The translations under genes and the position numbers were made by a program. Of a DNA stretch of 64,000 bases, positions 42,094 through 51,320 are shown piece by piece; the stretch's first letter is position 1, and each line of letters begins with the position of its first letter. The notes under the pieces are model-generated. The model made no database searches. It saw nothing but the letters and a program-made list of their open reading frames with translations, and was not told where the DNA came from. This DNA comes from Nevskiaceae bacterium (GTDB lineage: Bacteria; Pseudomonadota; Gammaproteobacteria; Nevskiales; Nevskiaceae): positions 248,001-312,000 of the forward strand of contig SSEB01000003.1 in assembly GCA_008012115.1 (NCBI GenBank), read 5' to 3'.

Positions 42094-43836
42094 GTGAAGG
42101 AAACATGGAAAGGCCGCGCCGGCAGGGCGGCAGGCGCGCTGTTGGCTGCGGCGCTGGCGTCGGTGCTGGTGGCCTGCCAGCGCTCGACGCCGGCAGCGGG
42201 GTCGATACGGCCCAACGTGGTGGTGATTCTCGCGGATGATCTGGGCTATTCCGATCTCTCCGCCTTCGGCAGCGAGATCGCCACGCCCAATATCGACGCG
42301 CTGGCGCGCGATGGCCGCGTGCTCAGCAATCTCCACACCACGCCGCTCTGTGCAACCACTCGCGCCGAGTTGCTCACCGGCGTGGACCATCATCTCGTCG
42401 GCATGGGCACCATGCCGGAGATGACGCAGTTCTATCCCGCCAGCGCCGACGACTACGCCGGCACGCTCAACGATCACGCGCCGACGGTTGCCGAACTGTT
42501 CCGCGATGCCGGTTACCACACCTACATGGCCGGCAAGTGGCACGTCGGCGGCGGCGGTCCTTCGCAGCGCGGCTTCGAGCAGTCTTTCTCGCTGGCCTAC
42601 GACAAGCCCAACGGCAGCAATTTCGCGCCCGGCGCCGGCAACTCCACATCCGGTTCCGTGCCGTATTACGAGAACGGCGCGCCAGCGACGCTGCCCAACG
42701 ACTTCTTCTCCTCGGACTATTTCGTCGACAAGCTGACGCAGTACATCGGCAGGAATCGTGGCGATGGCCGGCCGTTCTTCGCCTACCTCGCGTTCCAGGC
42801 CGTGCATTTTCCGCTGCAGGCGCCGGACCGGTATCTGGATCTCTACAAGGGCCGGTATGACGCCGGTTACGAGGTCATCCGCAATGCACGTATCCAGAAG
42901 CAGAAGGACCTCGGCCTGATTCCGCAGGACTTGGTCGCCAATCCCGGCGACGAGGCGGTGATGACGCGCTTCGGTTCGCCGGGCGTCACCACCAATCTGC
43001 CCTGGGCGGCGCTCACGGCCTCGGAAAAGCAGAGCGAGGCACGTATCATGGAAGTGTTTGCCGGCATGCTCACCAATCTCGATGACAACGTCGGCAGGCT
43101 CGTCGCCTATCTCAAGCAGACCGGCGTCTACGACAACACCGTGATCGTGTTCCTCTCCGACAACGGCGCCGATGGTACCGGCACCTCACCGGCCTCCGAT
43201 CCCTCCACCAACCCGGACATCGACAATTCGCTGGCCAACTATGGCCGGCCGGGCTCCTACATCTATCGCAGCACGCGCTGGGGCGAAGTGGGCAGTGCGC
43301 CGTTCCGCCTGTTCAAGGCCTTCACCGCCGAAGGCGGCATCGCGGTGCCTGCGCTGGTCAAGCTGCCGGGCCATGCCTCGGCGCTGGCGCCCAGCGCGGC
43401 CTGGACTTCCGTGCGCGATGTGCTGCCGACACTGCTGGCCGCCGCCGGCATCGCCGAGCCGGGCGCGCAGTACCGGGGCAAGACCATTGCACCACTGGAA
43501 GGCTATTCGCTGCTGCCGGTGCTCGGTGGCCAGCGCGGCGAGGTGCGGGACGCCAATGCCGTGCTTGCCGACGAGGTCAACGACATCCGTGTCGTGCGCC
43601 GCGGATCGTGGAAGCTGACGCGCTTCGTCAATTATCTGGTGCCGCCCGCCAATCTGCTGCTGGATCATGACTGGCAGCTCTACGACATGGACCGCGACCG
43701 CGGCGAGACCGTCGACGTGGCGGCCCAGCATCCGGATGTCGTTGCCGCGCTGACCGCCGAGTGGAAAGCTTACGTGCAGCGCGTGGGCGTGGTGCAGCCG
43801 ACGTTTCCGCCTATCCTGACGCCTATCGATGAATAG
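42094..43836 (+). CDS. Sulfatase-family lipoprotein with non-canonical CATTR active site
   Basis: 580 aa. A lipoprotein signal ends VLVACQ. The N-terminal metal site is VVILADDLGYSDL. The formylglycine motif position is occupied by C86-A-T-T-R (in LCATTRAELLTG) rather than the canonical C-x-P/A-x-R. Later metal ligands are present: GKWHVGGGG, VFLSDNGADG. Length and order match arylsulfatases of the alkaline phosphatase superfamily. The start is a GTG at 42094. The next sulfatase overlaps by 8 bp. Location periplasmic or outer-membrane, exact substrate unknown. Confidence 0.88.
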   Translation: MKETWKGRAGRAAGALLAAALASVLVACQRSTPAAGSIRPNVVVILADDLGYSDLSAFGSEIATPNIDALARDGRVLSNLHTTPLCATTRAELLTGVDHHLVGMGTMPEMTQFYPASADDYAGTLNDHAPTVAELFRDAGYHTYMAGKWHVGGGGPSQRGFEQSFSLAYDKPNGSNFAPGAGNSTSGSVPYYENGAPATLPNDFFSSDYFVDKLTQYIGRNRGDGRPFFAYLAFQAVHFPLQAPDRYLDLYKGRYDAGYEVIRNARIQKQKDLGLIPQDLVANPGDEAVMTRFGSPGVTTNLPWAALTASEKQSEARIMEVFAGMLTNLDDNVGRLVAYLKQTGVYDNTVIVFLSDNGADGTGTSPASDPSTNPDIDNSLANYGRPGSYIYRSTRWGEVGSAPFRLFKAFTAEGGIAVPALVKLPGHASALAPSAAWTSVRDVLPTLLAAAGIAEPGAQYRGKTIAPLEGYSLLPVLGGQRGEVRDANAVLADEVNDIRVVRRGSWKLTRFVNYLVPPANLLLDHDWQLYDMDRDRGETVDVAAQHPDVVAALTAEWKAYVQRVGVVQPTFPPILTPIDE

Positions 43837-45547
43837 CATGATTCGTTTGCCGATCTGCGCCGCCGTCGTGCTGACGGTGCCACTGCTGGCCGGTTGCTCC
43901 CGCACCTCTCCGGCGCCCGCCGCCAACGGCCGGCCGAACGTGCTGGTGATCCTGGCCGACGACCTGGGTTACTCGGACATCGGCGCCTACGGCAGCGAAA
44001 TCCGCACGCCGAATCTGGATCGCCTCGCCGCCGAGGGCGGCGTGTTGAGCAATTTCCACTCGACGCCGCTGTGCTCGCCGACGCGCGCCGATCTGCTCAC
44101 CGGCGCGGATCATCATCTCGTCGGCGTCGGCGGCCTGATCCAGACCACGCTGCCCTACCAGACCGGCGAGGACTACGGCGGCTTCAACGACAAGGCGCGC
44201 ACCATCGCCGAAATCCTGCAGGATGCCGGTTACCACACCTACATGGCCGGCAAGTGGCACCTCGACGCCAAAGGGCCGCAGCAGTGGGGTTTCGAGCACT
44301 CGTTCTCGCTCGCGCCCGACGCCGGCGCCGGCAACAATTTTCCGCCGGCCAACGGCGGCAACGGCGCCGACGAGCCCTGGTACGAGGACGGCAAGCCGGT
44401 GACGGTGCCCGCCGATTTCTTCTCGAGCGATGAATACGCGCGCAAGATCGTCTCGTATATCGACGCACGGCACGACGACGGCAGGCCGTGGTTCGCGTAT
44501 CTCTCGTTCCAGGCCACGCACAATCCGATCCAGGCGCCCGACGATTACCTGAACCGCTACGCCGGTGTTTACGACGCCGGTTACGACGTCATCCGCGATG
44601 CGCGCATCGCCAGGCAAAAGGCGCTGGGCATCCTTCCGCAGGACTTCGCGCCGAATCCCGGCCTGCTGCCGACGGCGCTCAGCCCGTCGAGCCCGGACGC
44701 GCTGCTCAATGCGCCGTGGTCGGCGCTCACCGACAGCCAGAAGCAGAGCGAGTCGCGGCAGATGGAGGTCTACGCCGCGATGACCGAGAACATGGACGCC
44801 AACATCGGCCGCGTGCTCGACTACCTGCGACGCAGCGGGCAATACGACAACACGCTCGTCATCTTCCTGTCCGACAACGGCCCCGATGGCAATGGCGACG
44901 TCAATCCATCCGGCGCCGTCGACAACAGTCTCGCCAACTACGGCAAGCCCGGCTCCTACGTCACCCGCAGCGTCGGCTGGTCGCTGGTGAGCAGCGCGCC
45001 GTTCAAGGGATTCAAGGCCTCGATCTACGAGGGCGGCACCTCGGTGCCGGCGATCATCCGCCTCCCGGCCAAGGCGCCGGCGCACGTGATCAATGGCGCG
45101 CTCACGTCGGTGCTCGATCTGGTGCCGACGATCCTGGCGCAGACCGGCGTGCCCGACCCCGGCACGCCGTTCAAGGGTCGCGACGTGCCGCCGCTCGAAG
45201 GTTTCTCGTTGTTGCCGCTCGTGCGCGGCACGGCGACGACGGTGCGCGGGCCCGGCGACGTGCTCGTCGAAGAGCTGTACGACCACCGCTACGTCATCAG
45301 GGGCGACTACAAGCTGGAGCGCACCGACCCCTTGTATTACGGCTGGAGCGTGGTTGCCGATCACAACTGGCAGTTGTTCGATCTCCACGCCGATCGCGGT
45401 GAAAACCAGGTGCTGACCGAACGCGACATCTTCGCGCCGGCCCTGGCACTGCCGGGCGATCCCTACACGGCCACCGTGGATGATCTGGTCGCCGCCTGGA
45501 AGGCCTACGTGCAGCGCACCGGCCTGACGCTGCCACCCGGACAGTGA
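43829..45547 (+). CDS. Sulfatase-family lipoprotein with canonical CSPTR motif
   Basis: 572 aa, a close paralogue of the upstream gene. A lipoprotein signal ends LLAGCS. Metal-site LVILADDLGYSDIG, formylglycine motif C82-S-P-T-R, GKWHLDAKGPQ and FLSDNGPDG are all intact, so it should be an active sulfatase after maturation by a formylglycine-generating enzyme or anaerobic equivalent, neither of which is in the window. It begins 8 bp inside the first sulfatase gene, so the two are translationally coupled. Confidence 0.93.
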   Translation: MNSMIRLPICAAVVLTVPLLAGCSRTSPAPAANGRPNVLVILADDLGYSDIGAYGSEIRTPNLDRLAAEGGVLSNFHSTPLCSPTRADLLTGADHHLVGVGGLIQTTLPYQTGEDYGGFNDKARTIAEILQDAGYHTYMAGKWHLDAKGPQQWGFEHSFSLAPDAGAGNNFPPANGGNGADEPWYEDGKPVTVPADFFSSDEYARKIVSYIDARHDDGRPWFAYLSFQATHNPIQAPDDYLNRYAGVYDAGYDVIRDARIARQKALGILPQDFAPNPGLLPTALSPSSPDALLNAPWSALTDSQKQSESRQMEVYAAMTENMDANIGRVLDYLRRSGQYDNTLVIFLSDNGPDGNGDVNPSGAVDNSLANYGKPGSYVTRSVGWSLVSSAPFKGFKASIYEGGTSVPAIIRLPAKAPAHVINGALTSVLDLVPTILAQTGVPDPGTPFKGRDVPPLEGFSLLPLVRGTATTVRGPGDVLVEELYDHRYVIRGDYKLERTDPLYYGWSVVADHNWQLFDLHADRGENQVLTERDIFAPALALPGDPYTATVDDLVAAWKAYVQRTGLTLPPGQ

Positions 45548-45555
45548 GGGTTGCC

Positions 45556-46974
45556 ATGATGCGGATACTCACGATCATCGCGATGCTAATGATGGCGGCC
45601 TGCAGCCACAGCACTGCACCGGATGCCGGCGCGCTCAGCGCCGCCGAGGCGCGTGCACTGGCAGCGGAGGCGTACGTTGTCGCTTACGCGCCCATCCAGA
45701 ACTATGCCAAGCAGAGCGCCCGTGCCTTCGACAAGTCCAACGTCAACTACCAGGGCACCAACAAGCTCTACAATTTTCCGCTACTGATCGACTATTACTC
45801 CGCGCAGATCGCCGGCGTGCCTTCGCCCAACCATGACACGCTGTATTCAAGCGGCGTGATCGACCTGCGCAACGAGCCCGTGGTGGTCAGTGCCGGCGCG
45901 GTAAGCGACCCGAACCGCTACTACTCCCTGCAACTGCTGGACTTGGACACGGATGTGCTGCCGTACATCAGCACGCTGACCAACGCGAACCGTGGCGGTC
46001 ACTATCTCGTGCTCGGCCCTGACAATGCCGTGCCCACCGACACCTCCGGCTTCACCGGCGTGATCCACAGCCCCAGCCGCATCGTCACCATCCTCGGCCG
46101 CGTCGAAGCATTCAACGATGCCGACCAGGTCAACGCGGCGCTGGTGCAGCAGGGGTTCAAGATTCAGACCCTCAGCAGCTATCAGGGCACTGCCGCGCCG
46201 CCATCCAACGCACCGGACCTGCCGGCCTACGACGCTGCCAGCGCACAGGGTCTCGGCTATCTGCAATACGCCAATCTCGTGTTCGGCCTGCAGCCGCCAG
46301 AGGCGAGCGATCCGGCGCTCGCCGCGCGCCTCGCGCGCATCCACGTCGGGTCCAACCAGACCTTCAGCGCCACCGAATTTCCGCAGGACGTGCAGGATGC
46401 GATCTCGCGGGGCCTGAACGATGGTGCTGCCGCCGTTCGGGCGGCCAGCCTGACGCACTCGGTCATGCGCAACGGCTGGTCGTCGGTCGATCCCAGTGTG
46501 ATGAGCGACAACGGCAGCTTCGGCAACGACTACCTTGCGCGCGCCGCCGTCGCCTATGCGCTGATCTACATGAACACGCGCGCCGAGGCTTGGTACGGAC
46601 TTGCTTACGTCGACGGTGCCGGCGCCGCGCTCGACGGCGCGCATGATTACACGCTGCATTTCGCTGCCAACGAAGTGCCGCCGTCGAAATTTTTCTGGTC
46701 GGTGACGGCCTACGATGCGACGACTCACCTGTTCTTCAACAGCCCGACGCAGCGTTACAGCATCGGCAGCAACACCAGTGGCCTGCAATACAATGCCGAC
46801 GGCTCGCTCGACATTCCGATCCAGGCCAGTGCGCCCACCGGCAGCGCCGCCGCGCTCGCCAACTGGCTGCCGGTCGACACCAAGCCGTTCTATCTGATTA
46901 TTCGCAGCTATGGCCCGGGCCCCGGCATCCTCAACGGCACCTGGGTGCCGCCGCCGGTGCTCAGGACGCCCTGA
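45556..46974 (+). CDS. DUF1254/DUF1214-domain lipoprotein
   Basis: 472 aa with a lipoprotein signal (MMRILTIIAMLMMAAC). The DUF1254 half has AEAYVVAYAPIQNYAKQ and PNHDTLYSSGVIDLRNEPVVVS; the DUF1214 C-terminal half has NEVPPSKFFWSVTAYDATTHLF and NWLPVDTKPFYLIIRSYGP. Such two-domain proteins are widespread extracytoplasmic proteins of unknown activity. It follows the second sulfatase by 8 bp, so it probably belongs to the same operon and substrate pathway. Confidence 0.88.
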   Translation: MMRILTIIAMLMMAACSHSTAPDAGALSAAEARALAAEAYVVAYAPIQNYAKQSARAFDKSNVNYQGTNKLYNFPLLIDYYSAQIAGVPSPNHDTLYSSGVIDLRNEPVVVSAGAVSDPNRYYSLQLLDLDTDVLPYISTLTNANRGGHYLVLGPDNAVPTDTSGFTGVIHSPSRIVTILGRVEAFNDADQVNAALVQQGFKIQTLSSYQGTAAPPSNAPDLPAYDAASAQGLGYLQYANLVFGLQPPEASDPALAARLARIHVGSNQTFSATEFPQDVQDAISRGLNDGAAAVRAASLTHSVMRNGWSSVDPSVMSDNGSFGNDYLARAAVAYALIYMNTRAEAWYGLAYVDGAGAALDGAHDYTLHFAANEVPPSKFFWSVTAYDATTHLFFNSPTQRYSIGSNTSGLQYNADGSLDIPIQASAPTGSAAALANWLPVDTKPFYLIIRSYGPGPGILNGTWVPPPVLRTP

Positions 46975-47205
46975 GCCAGCAATCTCCGTGATCGACACGA
47001 GCGCCTCTGTGCCGGTCTGGCGGGCGCGTTGGCACGTATGGCGTGCTGCCGGTCATCATCTGCCGCAGCTGCTTGCCGCTCATGGATGCCCGGCCGGCTA
47101 TATCGAAACAAGAAATCGGTATTTGGATGCGGCAGCACCGTCGCGGATAGTGAAGCCTTGACCAGCAGGGGCCGTCGTCCGCGCGCCAAGGGATTGGGGA
47201 ATCGT

Positions 47206-49599
47206 ATGCAGTTGCGTCGTTCAGCGCAGAGCGTGTGGGCGCTCTGTGGCGTGCTGTTGTCGGCGCCGGCGCTCGCCGACACGCCGCCCACCGAGCTGCC
47301 GCAGGTCACCGTGACCGCACAGCGGCGCGGCGAGGCGATGGATGACGTGCCGATGGCGGTCAGCGCCCTGAGCGGCCAGGAGCTGCAGACTTACGGCGTC
47401 ACCGACACGCGCGATCTCGGCAAGCTGGTGCCGGGCTTCACCGCCGCCGACTCCGGCTTCGACACGCCGATCTTCACCCTGCGCGGCGTCGGCTTTGCCG
47501 ACAGCAGCTTCGCCACCACTTCGACGGTCGGCATCTACGCCGACGAGGTCAGCCTGGCCTACCCGATCATGGGCAAGGGGCCCAACTTCGATCTGCAGCG
47601 CGTCGAGGTGCTCAAGGGTCCGCAGGGCACGCTCTACGGCCGCAATGCCACCGGCGGCACCATCAACTACATCGCCAACACACCGACCGCGCAGCGGGTT
47701 GGCGGCGGCGATGTCACCTATGGCAGCTACGGCCGCGTCGATACGCAGGGCTACATCAGCGGGCCGATCGGCGACTCGCTGCGTGCGCGGCTCGCCGCCA
47801 TCTCGATCAATTCCACCACCGGCTGGCAGACCAGCGCGACGCGCCCCGATGACCATCTCGGCAAGCTCAACAAGCAGGCCGCGCGCGGCATCCTCGACTG
47901 GCAGGCGCGCGACGACGTGCAGGTTCGCCTGACGCTTTACGGCTGGCAGGACAAGAGCGAGCCGCAGGCGCCATACGCGGTGGCGCGGCAGGCGCAGTTC
48001 AAGCTGCCGCTGCCGGCGCAGTTTGGCAGCGTGCTGCAGAGCATCACCGGGCTGAACATCGGCAACGCCTTCCTCGATCCCTCGGTGGCCAACTATCCGC
48101 TGAACCCCGGCAATCGCAATGCGCGGATTGCCGACTGGAACAAGAACAACGAGTTCGGCCTGCGCGATCGCTTCTGGATGGCCTCGCTGCGGCCGGAGTG
48201 GTATCTCAGCGACAGCGCCAAGCTCACCGGCCTGTTCTCGTACCAGCAGATGCGCGCAAACGGCAGCAAGCTGCCGCAGGGCGGCCTCGACGTGGAGGAC
48301 ATCGATCAGGTGTTGTACGCCAGCATCCGCAGCGTCTCCGGCGAAATCCGCCTGGAGGGCAACGTCGATGAACGTGCCGACTGGCTGATCGGCGTCAACC
48401 TCAATCGCGATACGCACCACGAGATCATCGAGGGGTACGGTTCGGAGAACAGCCTCAACATGGTCCAGTTCGGCGACACCGCGCCGCTGAACAAGCCATT
48501 GTTCTTCCAGAAGGGCGCCGCCAAGGGCGATGCGCAGGTGCACTCCGACAGTGTGTTCGCCGACGGCGACCTCAAGCTGCTCGACCGTCTCAAGCTGACG
48601 CTGGGGGCGCGCTACACGCGCGAACGGCAGGCGTATTCCGGTTGCACCTATGTGCTGGCCGACAACGACTCCATCGTGCCATTTCCGTTCTTCACCGCCG
48701 CGAGCTATCTCAAGGGCGGCCACTCCAACGTGCCGCAGGGCGCATGCGGCAGCCTCGACGCCAACGCCAATGCCGGCCTGTTCACCGACGTGCTGCCTGA
48801 GCACAACCTCAGCTACCGCTCGGTGCTGAGCTGGACGCCGGCTGACGAGGTGCTGCTCTACGGCGCCTACTCGCGCGGCTACAAGAGCGGCGGCTTCCCC
48901 ACGATCTTCTCGGTCGATCAGGCCAGTCTCGCGCCGGTGGTGCAGGAGAAGCTCGACGCCTATGAACTCGGTGCCAAGTTCGCCACGCTGCAGCGGCGGC
49001 TGCGCATCAACGCCGCGCTGTTCTACTACGACTACACCAACAAGCAGCTGCTGACCTACTTCAAAGATGAAATCTTCGGGGCGCTGCAGTATCTGCAGAA
49101 CGTGCCCAAGTCGCGCGAGATCGGCGCGGAGCTGTCGGCGGCCTGGGTGCCGCTGCGGCGGCTGCATCTCAATGTCGCCGCGTCCTACATCCGCAGCAAG
49201 GTGATCCGCTACCAGGGCAAGGACACGCAGGGCGGCGACTTCGATTTCGCCGGACAGGAGTTCAACTATGCCCCGCGTCTGCAGGCCTCGGCGCTGGCCA
49301 ACTACAGCTTCCCGGTGAGCCGCGATCTCAACCTCACGCCCGGGGTCGGCTACACTTATACCGGCGCCACCAACTCGACGCTGGAGCACGATCCGCTGTA
49401 CGCACTCAACGTGCATCAGCAGCTCGATGCGCAGATTGCGCTGACGCCCAATGATGGTGTCTGGTCGCTGACCGCCTTCGGTCGCAATCTCACCGACGCG
49501 TTCTATCGCAACTCGGTGATCAAGCTGGGCGACACCGTGTTCGCCTACGCCGGCCAGCCCCGCACCTGGGGCCTGACGCTGACGGTCGATCTGCGCTGA
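47206..49599 (+). CDS. TonB-dependent outer-membrane receptor
   Basis: 797 aa. A signal peptide (cleavage PALAD) precedes the plug domain (EAMDDVPMAVSALSGQELQTYG, LRGVGF, LKGPQGTLYGRNATGGTINYI) and a 22-strand barrel with the SRGYKSGGFPT strand and the C-terminal TWGLTLTVDLR. It imports a ligand across the outer membrane using TonB energy; plug features are of the type often linked to organic substrates rather than siderophores, but the ligand cannot be inferred. The ATG at 47206 gives a proper signal peptide; the frame opens earlier. It ends the sulfatase cluster. Confidence 0.93.
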   Translation: MQLRRSAQSVWALCGVLLSAPALADTPPTELPQVTVTAQRRGEAMDDVPMAVSALSGQELQTYGVTDTRDLGKLVPGFTAADSGFDTPIFTLRGVGFADSSFATTSTVGIYADEVSLAYPIMGKGPNFDLQRVEVLKGPQGTLYGRNATGGTINYIANTPTAQRVGGGDVTYGSYGRVDTQGYISGPIGDSLRARLAAISINSTTGWQTSATRPDDHLGKLNKQAARGILDWQARDDVQVRLTLYGWQDKSEPQAPYAVARQAQFKLPLPAQFGSVLQSITGLNIGNAFLDPSVANYPLNPGNRNARIADWNKNNEFGLRDRFWMASLRPEWYLSDSAKLTGLFSYQQMRANGSKLPQGGLDVEDIDQVLYASIRSVSGEIRLEGNVDERADWLIGVNLNRDTHHEIIEGYGSENSLNMVQFGDTAPLNKPLFFQKGAAKGDAQVHSDSVFADGDLKLLDRLKLTLGARYTRERQAYSGCTYVLADNDSIVPFPFFTAASYLKGGHSNVPQGACGSLDANANAGLFTDVLPEHNLSYRSVLSWTPADEVLLYGAYSRGYKSGGFPTIFSVDQASLAPVVQEKLDAYELGAKFATLQRRLRINAALFYYDYTNKQLLTYFKDEIFGALQYLQNVPKSREIGAELSAAWVPLRRLHLNVAASYIRSKVIRYQGKDTQGGDFDFAGQEFNYAPRLQASALANYSFPVSRDLNLTPGVGYTYTGATNSTLEHDPLYALNVHQQLDAQIALTPNDGVWSLTAFGRNLTDAFYRNSVIKLGDTVFAYAGQPRTWGLTLTVDLR

Positions 49600-49644
49600 G
49601 TCGGACGAAACGCACGCGTGACGCGGCTGCGGTGGCTGAAGAGC

Positions 49645-49760
49645 CGCCACCCGCTAGGGCCGTTTGCCTGGGAGAAGTAGTTATTAAATATATATCAAAT
49701 TACAAATTATTAAATATTTAATAACCACTATCACGGCACCGCACTGGAGAGCGGGTGGCG
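49645..49760. repeat. 116-bp concentric-palindrome element, copy 7
   Basis: Perfect arms CGCCACCCGCT (49645-49655) and AGCGGGTGGCG (49750-49760). The core is from G49680 to C49725, with GTTATTAAATA exactly inverted as TATTTAATAAC at its ends and only 2 of 44 inner bases G or C. It is the best-formed copy. It lies between the TonB receptor and the convergent hydroxylase gene, and separates two functional clusters. Confidence 0.93.
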
Positions 49761-49782
49761 CTAAAAAGCACACGCGGGCGGT

Positions 49783-50496
49783 TCAATCGCCGTGCAGACG
49801 GGCGGTGGTGCCGCTGCGGTTCACGTCCTCCACCTTCGGCGCGGTGCCGAACAGGCGGTCGCCCAGGCCCATGCTGACGCCCCACCAGTAGTTTTCGTTG
49901 CGGAAGTGGTGATAGCGATGCTCACGCACGCGGCGCTGGTAGTAGGCGAGATTCGGGCACCAGGGAATGTGCGCGAGGAAGTGCACCCACTCGTAGTGCA
50001 GCCCGAGCAGCAGGTAGACGGTGATCGCGCTCATCGCCAGCTCCTTCCACGGCCACAGCGCCCACAGGATCAGCGCGATGGTGATCGGCGTGGTGTAGTG
50101 GATGTGGCGCGGGATGAACACCCAGCGCGGATTCCACGGATCGGCGTGATGGCGGCGATGCGTGACCGGCAGGTAGAAGTCGATCGTGCGGCCGAAAACC
50201 TGGCGCGGCTTGTAGTGCAGCATGAAGACGTGGATCAGCCACTCGTTGACCGGGAAATAGGCGACGATCGCCAGCGCCACCAGCGCGTCGCGCCAGTTCA
50301 ACGGCCCCCAATGCAGACGCAGGCCGGCGCAGATCAACACGTACAGCGCGATCAGCCAGCCGCTGGGGTGGCGCATGAAGGTGCGCAGCGCTTCGCTGCG
50401 CGTGCGCGGCAGCGTGTCGGGCGGACGCATCGGATTGTGCTTTGCCGTTTCCGATGCCGCGATCATCGTGCGGTCGTGACGACGGTCGCTGCTCAC
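49783..50496 (-). CDS. Fatty acid hydroxylase/sterol desaturase superfamily membrane protein
   Basis: About 237 aa with four membrane helices. The di-iron histidine clusters of the family (PF04116) are present: HVFMLH, THRRHHADP, HYEWVHFLAH and REHRYHHFRNENYWWG. Such enzymes hydroxylate or desaturate lipids at the inner membrane using O2 and an electron donor. A GTG at 50496 overlaps the gntR stop by four bases (GTGA) and is the probable coupled start; an ATG at 50466 is the alternative. Last gene of the nine-gene operon. Confidence 0.85.
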   Translation of the reverse strand: MSSDRRHDRTMIAASETAKHNPMRPPDTLPRTRSEALRTFMRHPSGWLIALYVLICAGLRLHWGPLNWRDALVALAIVAYFPVNEWLIHVFMLHYKPRQVFGRTIDFYLPVTHRRHHADPWNPRWVFIPRHIHYTTPITIALILWALWPWKELAMSAITVYLLLGLHYEWVHFLAHIPWCPNLAYYQRRVREHRYHHFRNENYWWGVSMGLGDRLFGTAPKVEDVNRSGTTARLHGD

Positions 50497-51236
50497 GGCG
50501 CGTCTCCGCCGTCGAGCTTGCGCAGCGCACGCTCCAGCGCGCTGCGGCCGATTTCCACGTGGCGCAGACCGGCTTCGCGCGCGCGTCCGGCGTCGCCCTG
50601 GCGCACAGCCTTGGCGATGGCGCCGAGATTGTCGAAGTCGCGGAACTCCTTTTCCAGCACCGGCGTCAGCACGTCCCACACCTGGGTGTAGGTCTTGGTC
50701 ATGGAGTTGAAGGCGAGGCGGAAGGCGATGTTGCCGCCGCGCGCCACCAGCTTCTGCCAGAACGCCAGCGCGTGATCCTGCAGCGCCTTGAGGTCTTTCT
50801 GGTCCGCACGCATCTGCGACAGCAGCGCGTCCAGCTCTTCGGCCAGCGCCTTGCCACCCTTCTTCGCGGCGGCTGCGGCGATGTCCGGCGCCAGCGACGA
50901 GCGCATCGCCATGATCGAGCGCACCACCGCGCCATTGAGCCGGCCCTGCTTGTCCACCAGTAGGTTGGGTAGCAACTCCAGTCCTCCCTCGCTGAGGTAA
51001 TCGCGCACCACGTGCTTGCTGCCGTGGCGTACCGCCACCAGCCCCGCCTGTTGCAGACGCTTGATCGCCTCGCGCACCGCGCCGCGGTTCACCTGCAGCG
51101 CCTCCGACAGTTCGCGCTCCGCCGGCAGCGGATCGCCCGGCGCGTACTCGTTGCGCAGGATCTTGTCCGAGAGCTGGCGATACGCCGATTCCGACAGCGA
51201 TTGCTTGCGGACAGCGTCGAGGGCGTGTCGGGTCAT
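50493..51236 (-). CDS. GntR-family transcriptional regulator, FadR/FCD type
   Basis: 247 aa. The winged helix DNA-binding domain is at residues 15-80 (YAPGDPLPAERELSEALQVN, REAIKRLQQAGLVAVRHGS). The C-terminal effector-binding helical domain (from about residue 90) is all-helical and FadR-like rather than clearly FCD with its metal residues, so the ligand may be an acyl-CoA. It lies inside the nine-gene operon and is the natural candidate for its regulator. A possible operator lies directly before the start. Confidence 0.88.
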   Translation of the reverse strand: MTRHALDAVRKQSLSESAYRQLSDKILRNEYAPGDPLPAERELSEALQVNRGAVREAIKRLQQAGLVAVRHGSKHVVRDYLSEGGLELLPNLLVDKQGRLNGAVVRSIMAMRSSLAPDIAAAAAKKGGKALAEELDALLSQMRADQKDLKALQDHALAFWQKLVARGGNIAFRLAFNSMTKTYTQVWDVLTPVLEKEFRDFDNLGAIAKAVRQGDAGRAREAGLRHVEIGRSALERALRKLDGGDAP

Positions 51237-51237
51237 G

Positions 51238-51256
51238 TGGTCAACTTATCATACCA
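51238..51256. promoter_or_regulatory. Candidate GntR operator upstream of the regulator gene
   Basis: TGGTCAACTTATCATACCA begins with TGGT and ends with ACCA, the half-site of FadR/PdhR-type GntR operators (TGGTnnnACCA family), but with a longer gap. It lies two bases ahead of the regulator's start codon, so it would overlap the ribosome binding site. Only the outer four bases are symmetric. Confidence 0.35.
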
Positions 51257-51320
51257 GTTGGGAAAGTCCAAACCCGCAGCTGGCCTGATGGCCTGGAGCT
51301 TGTCCGCTGGGACTGCCGGT

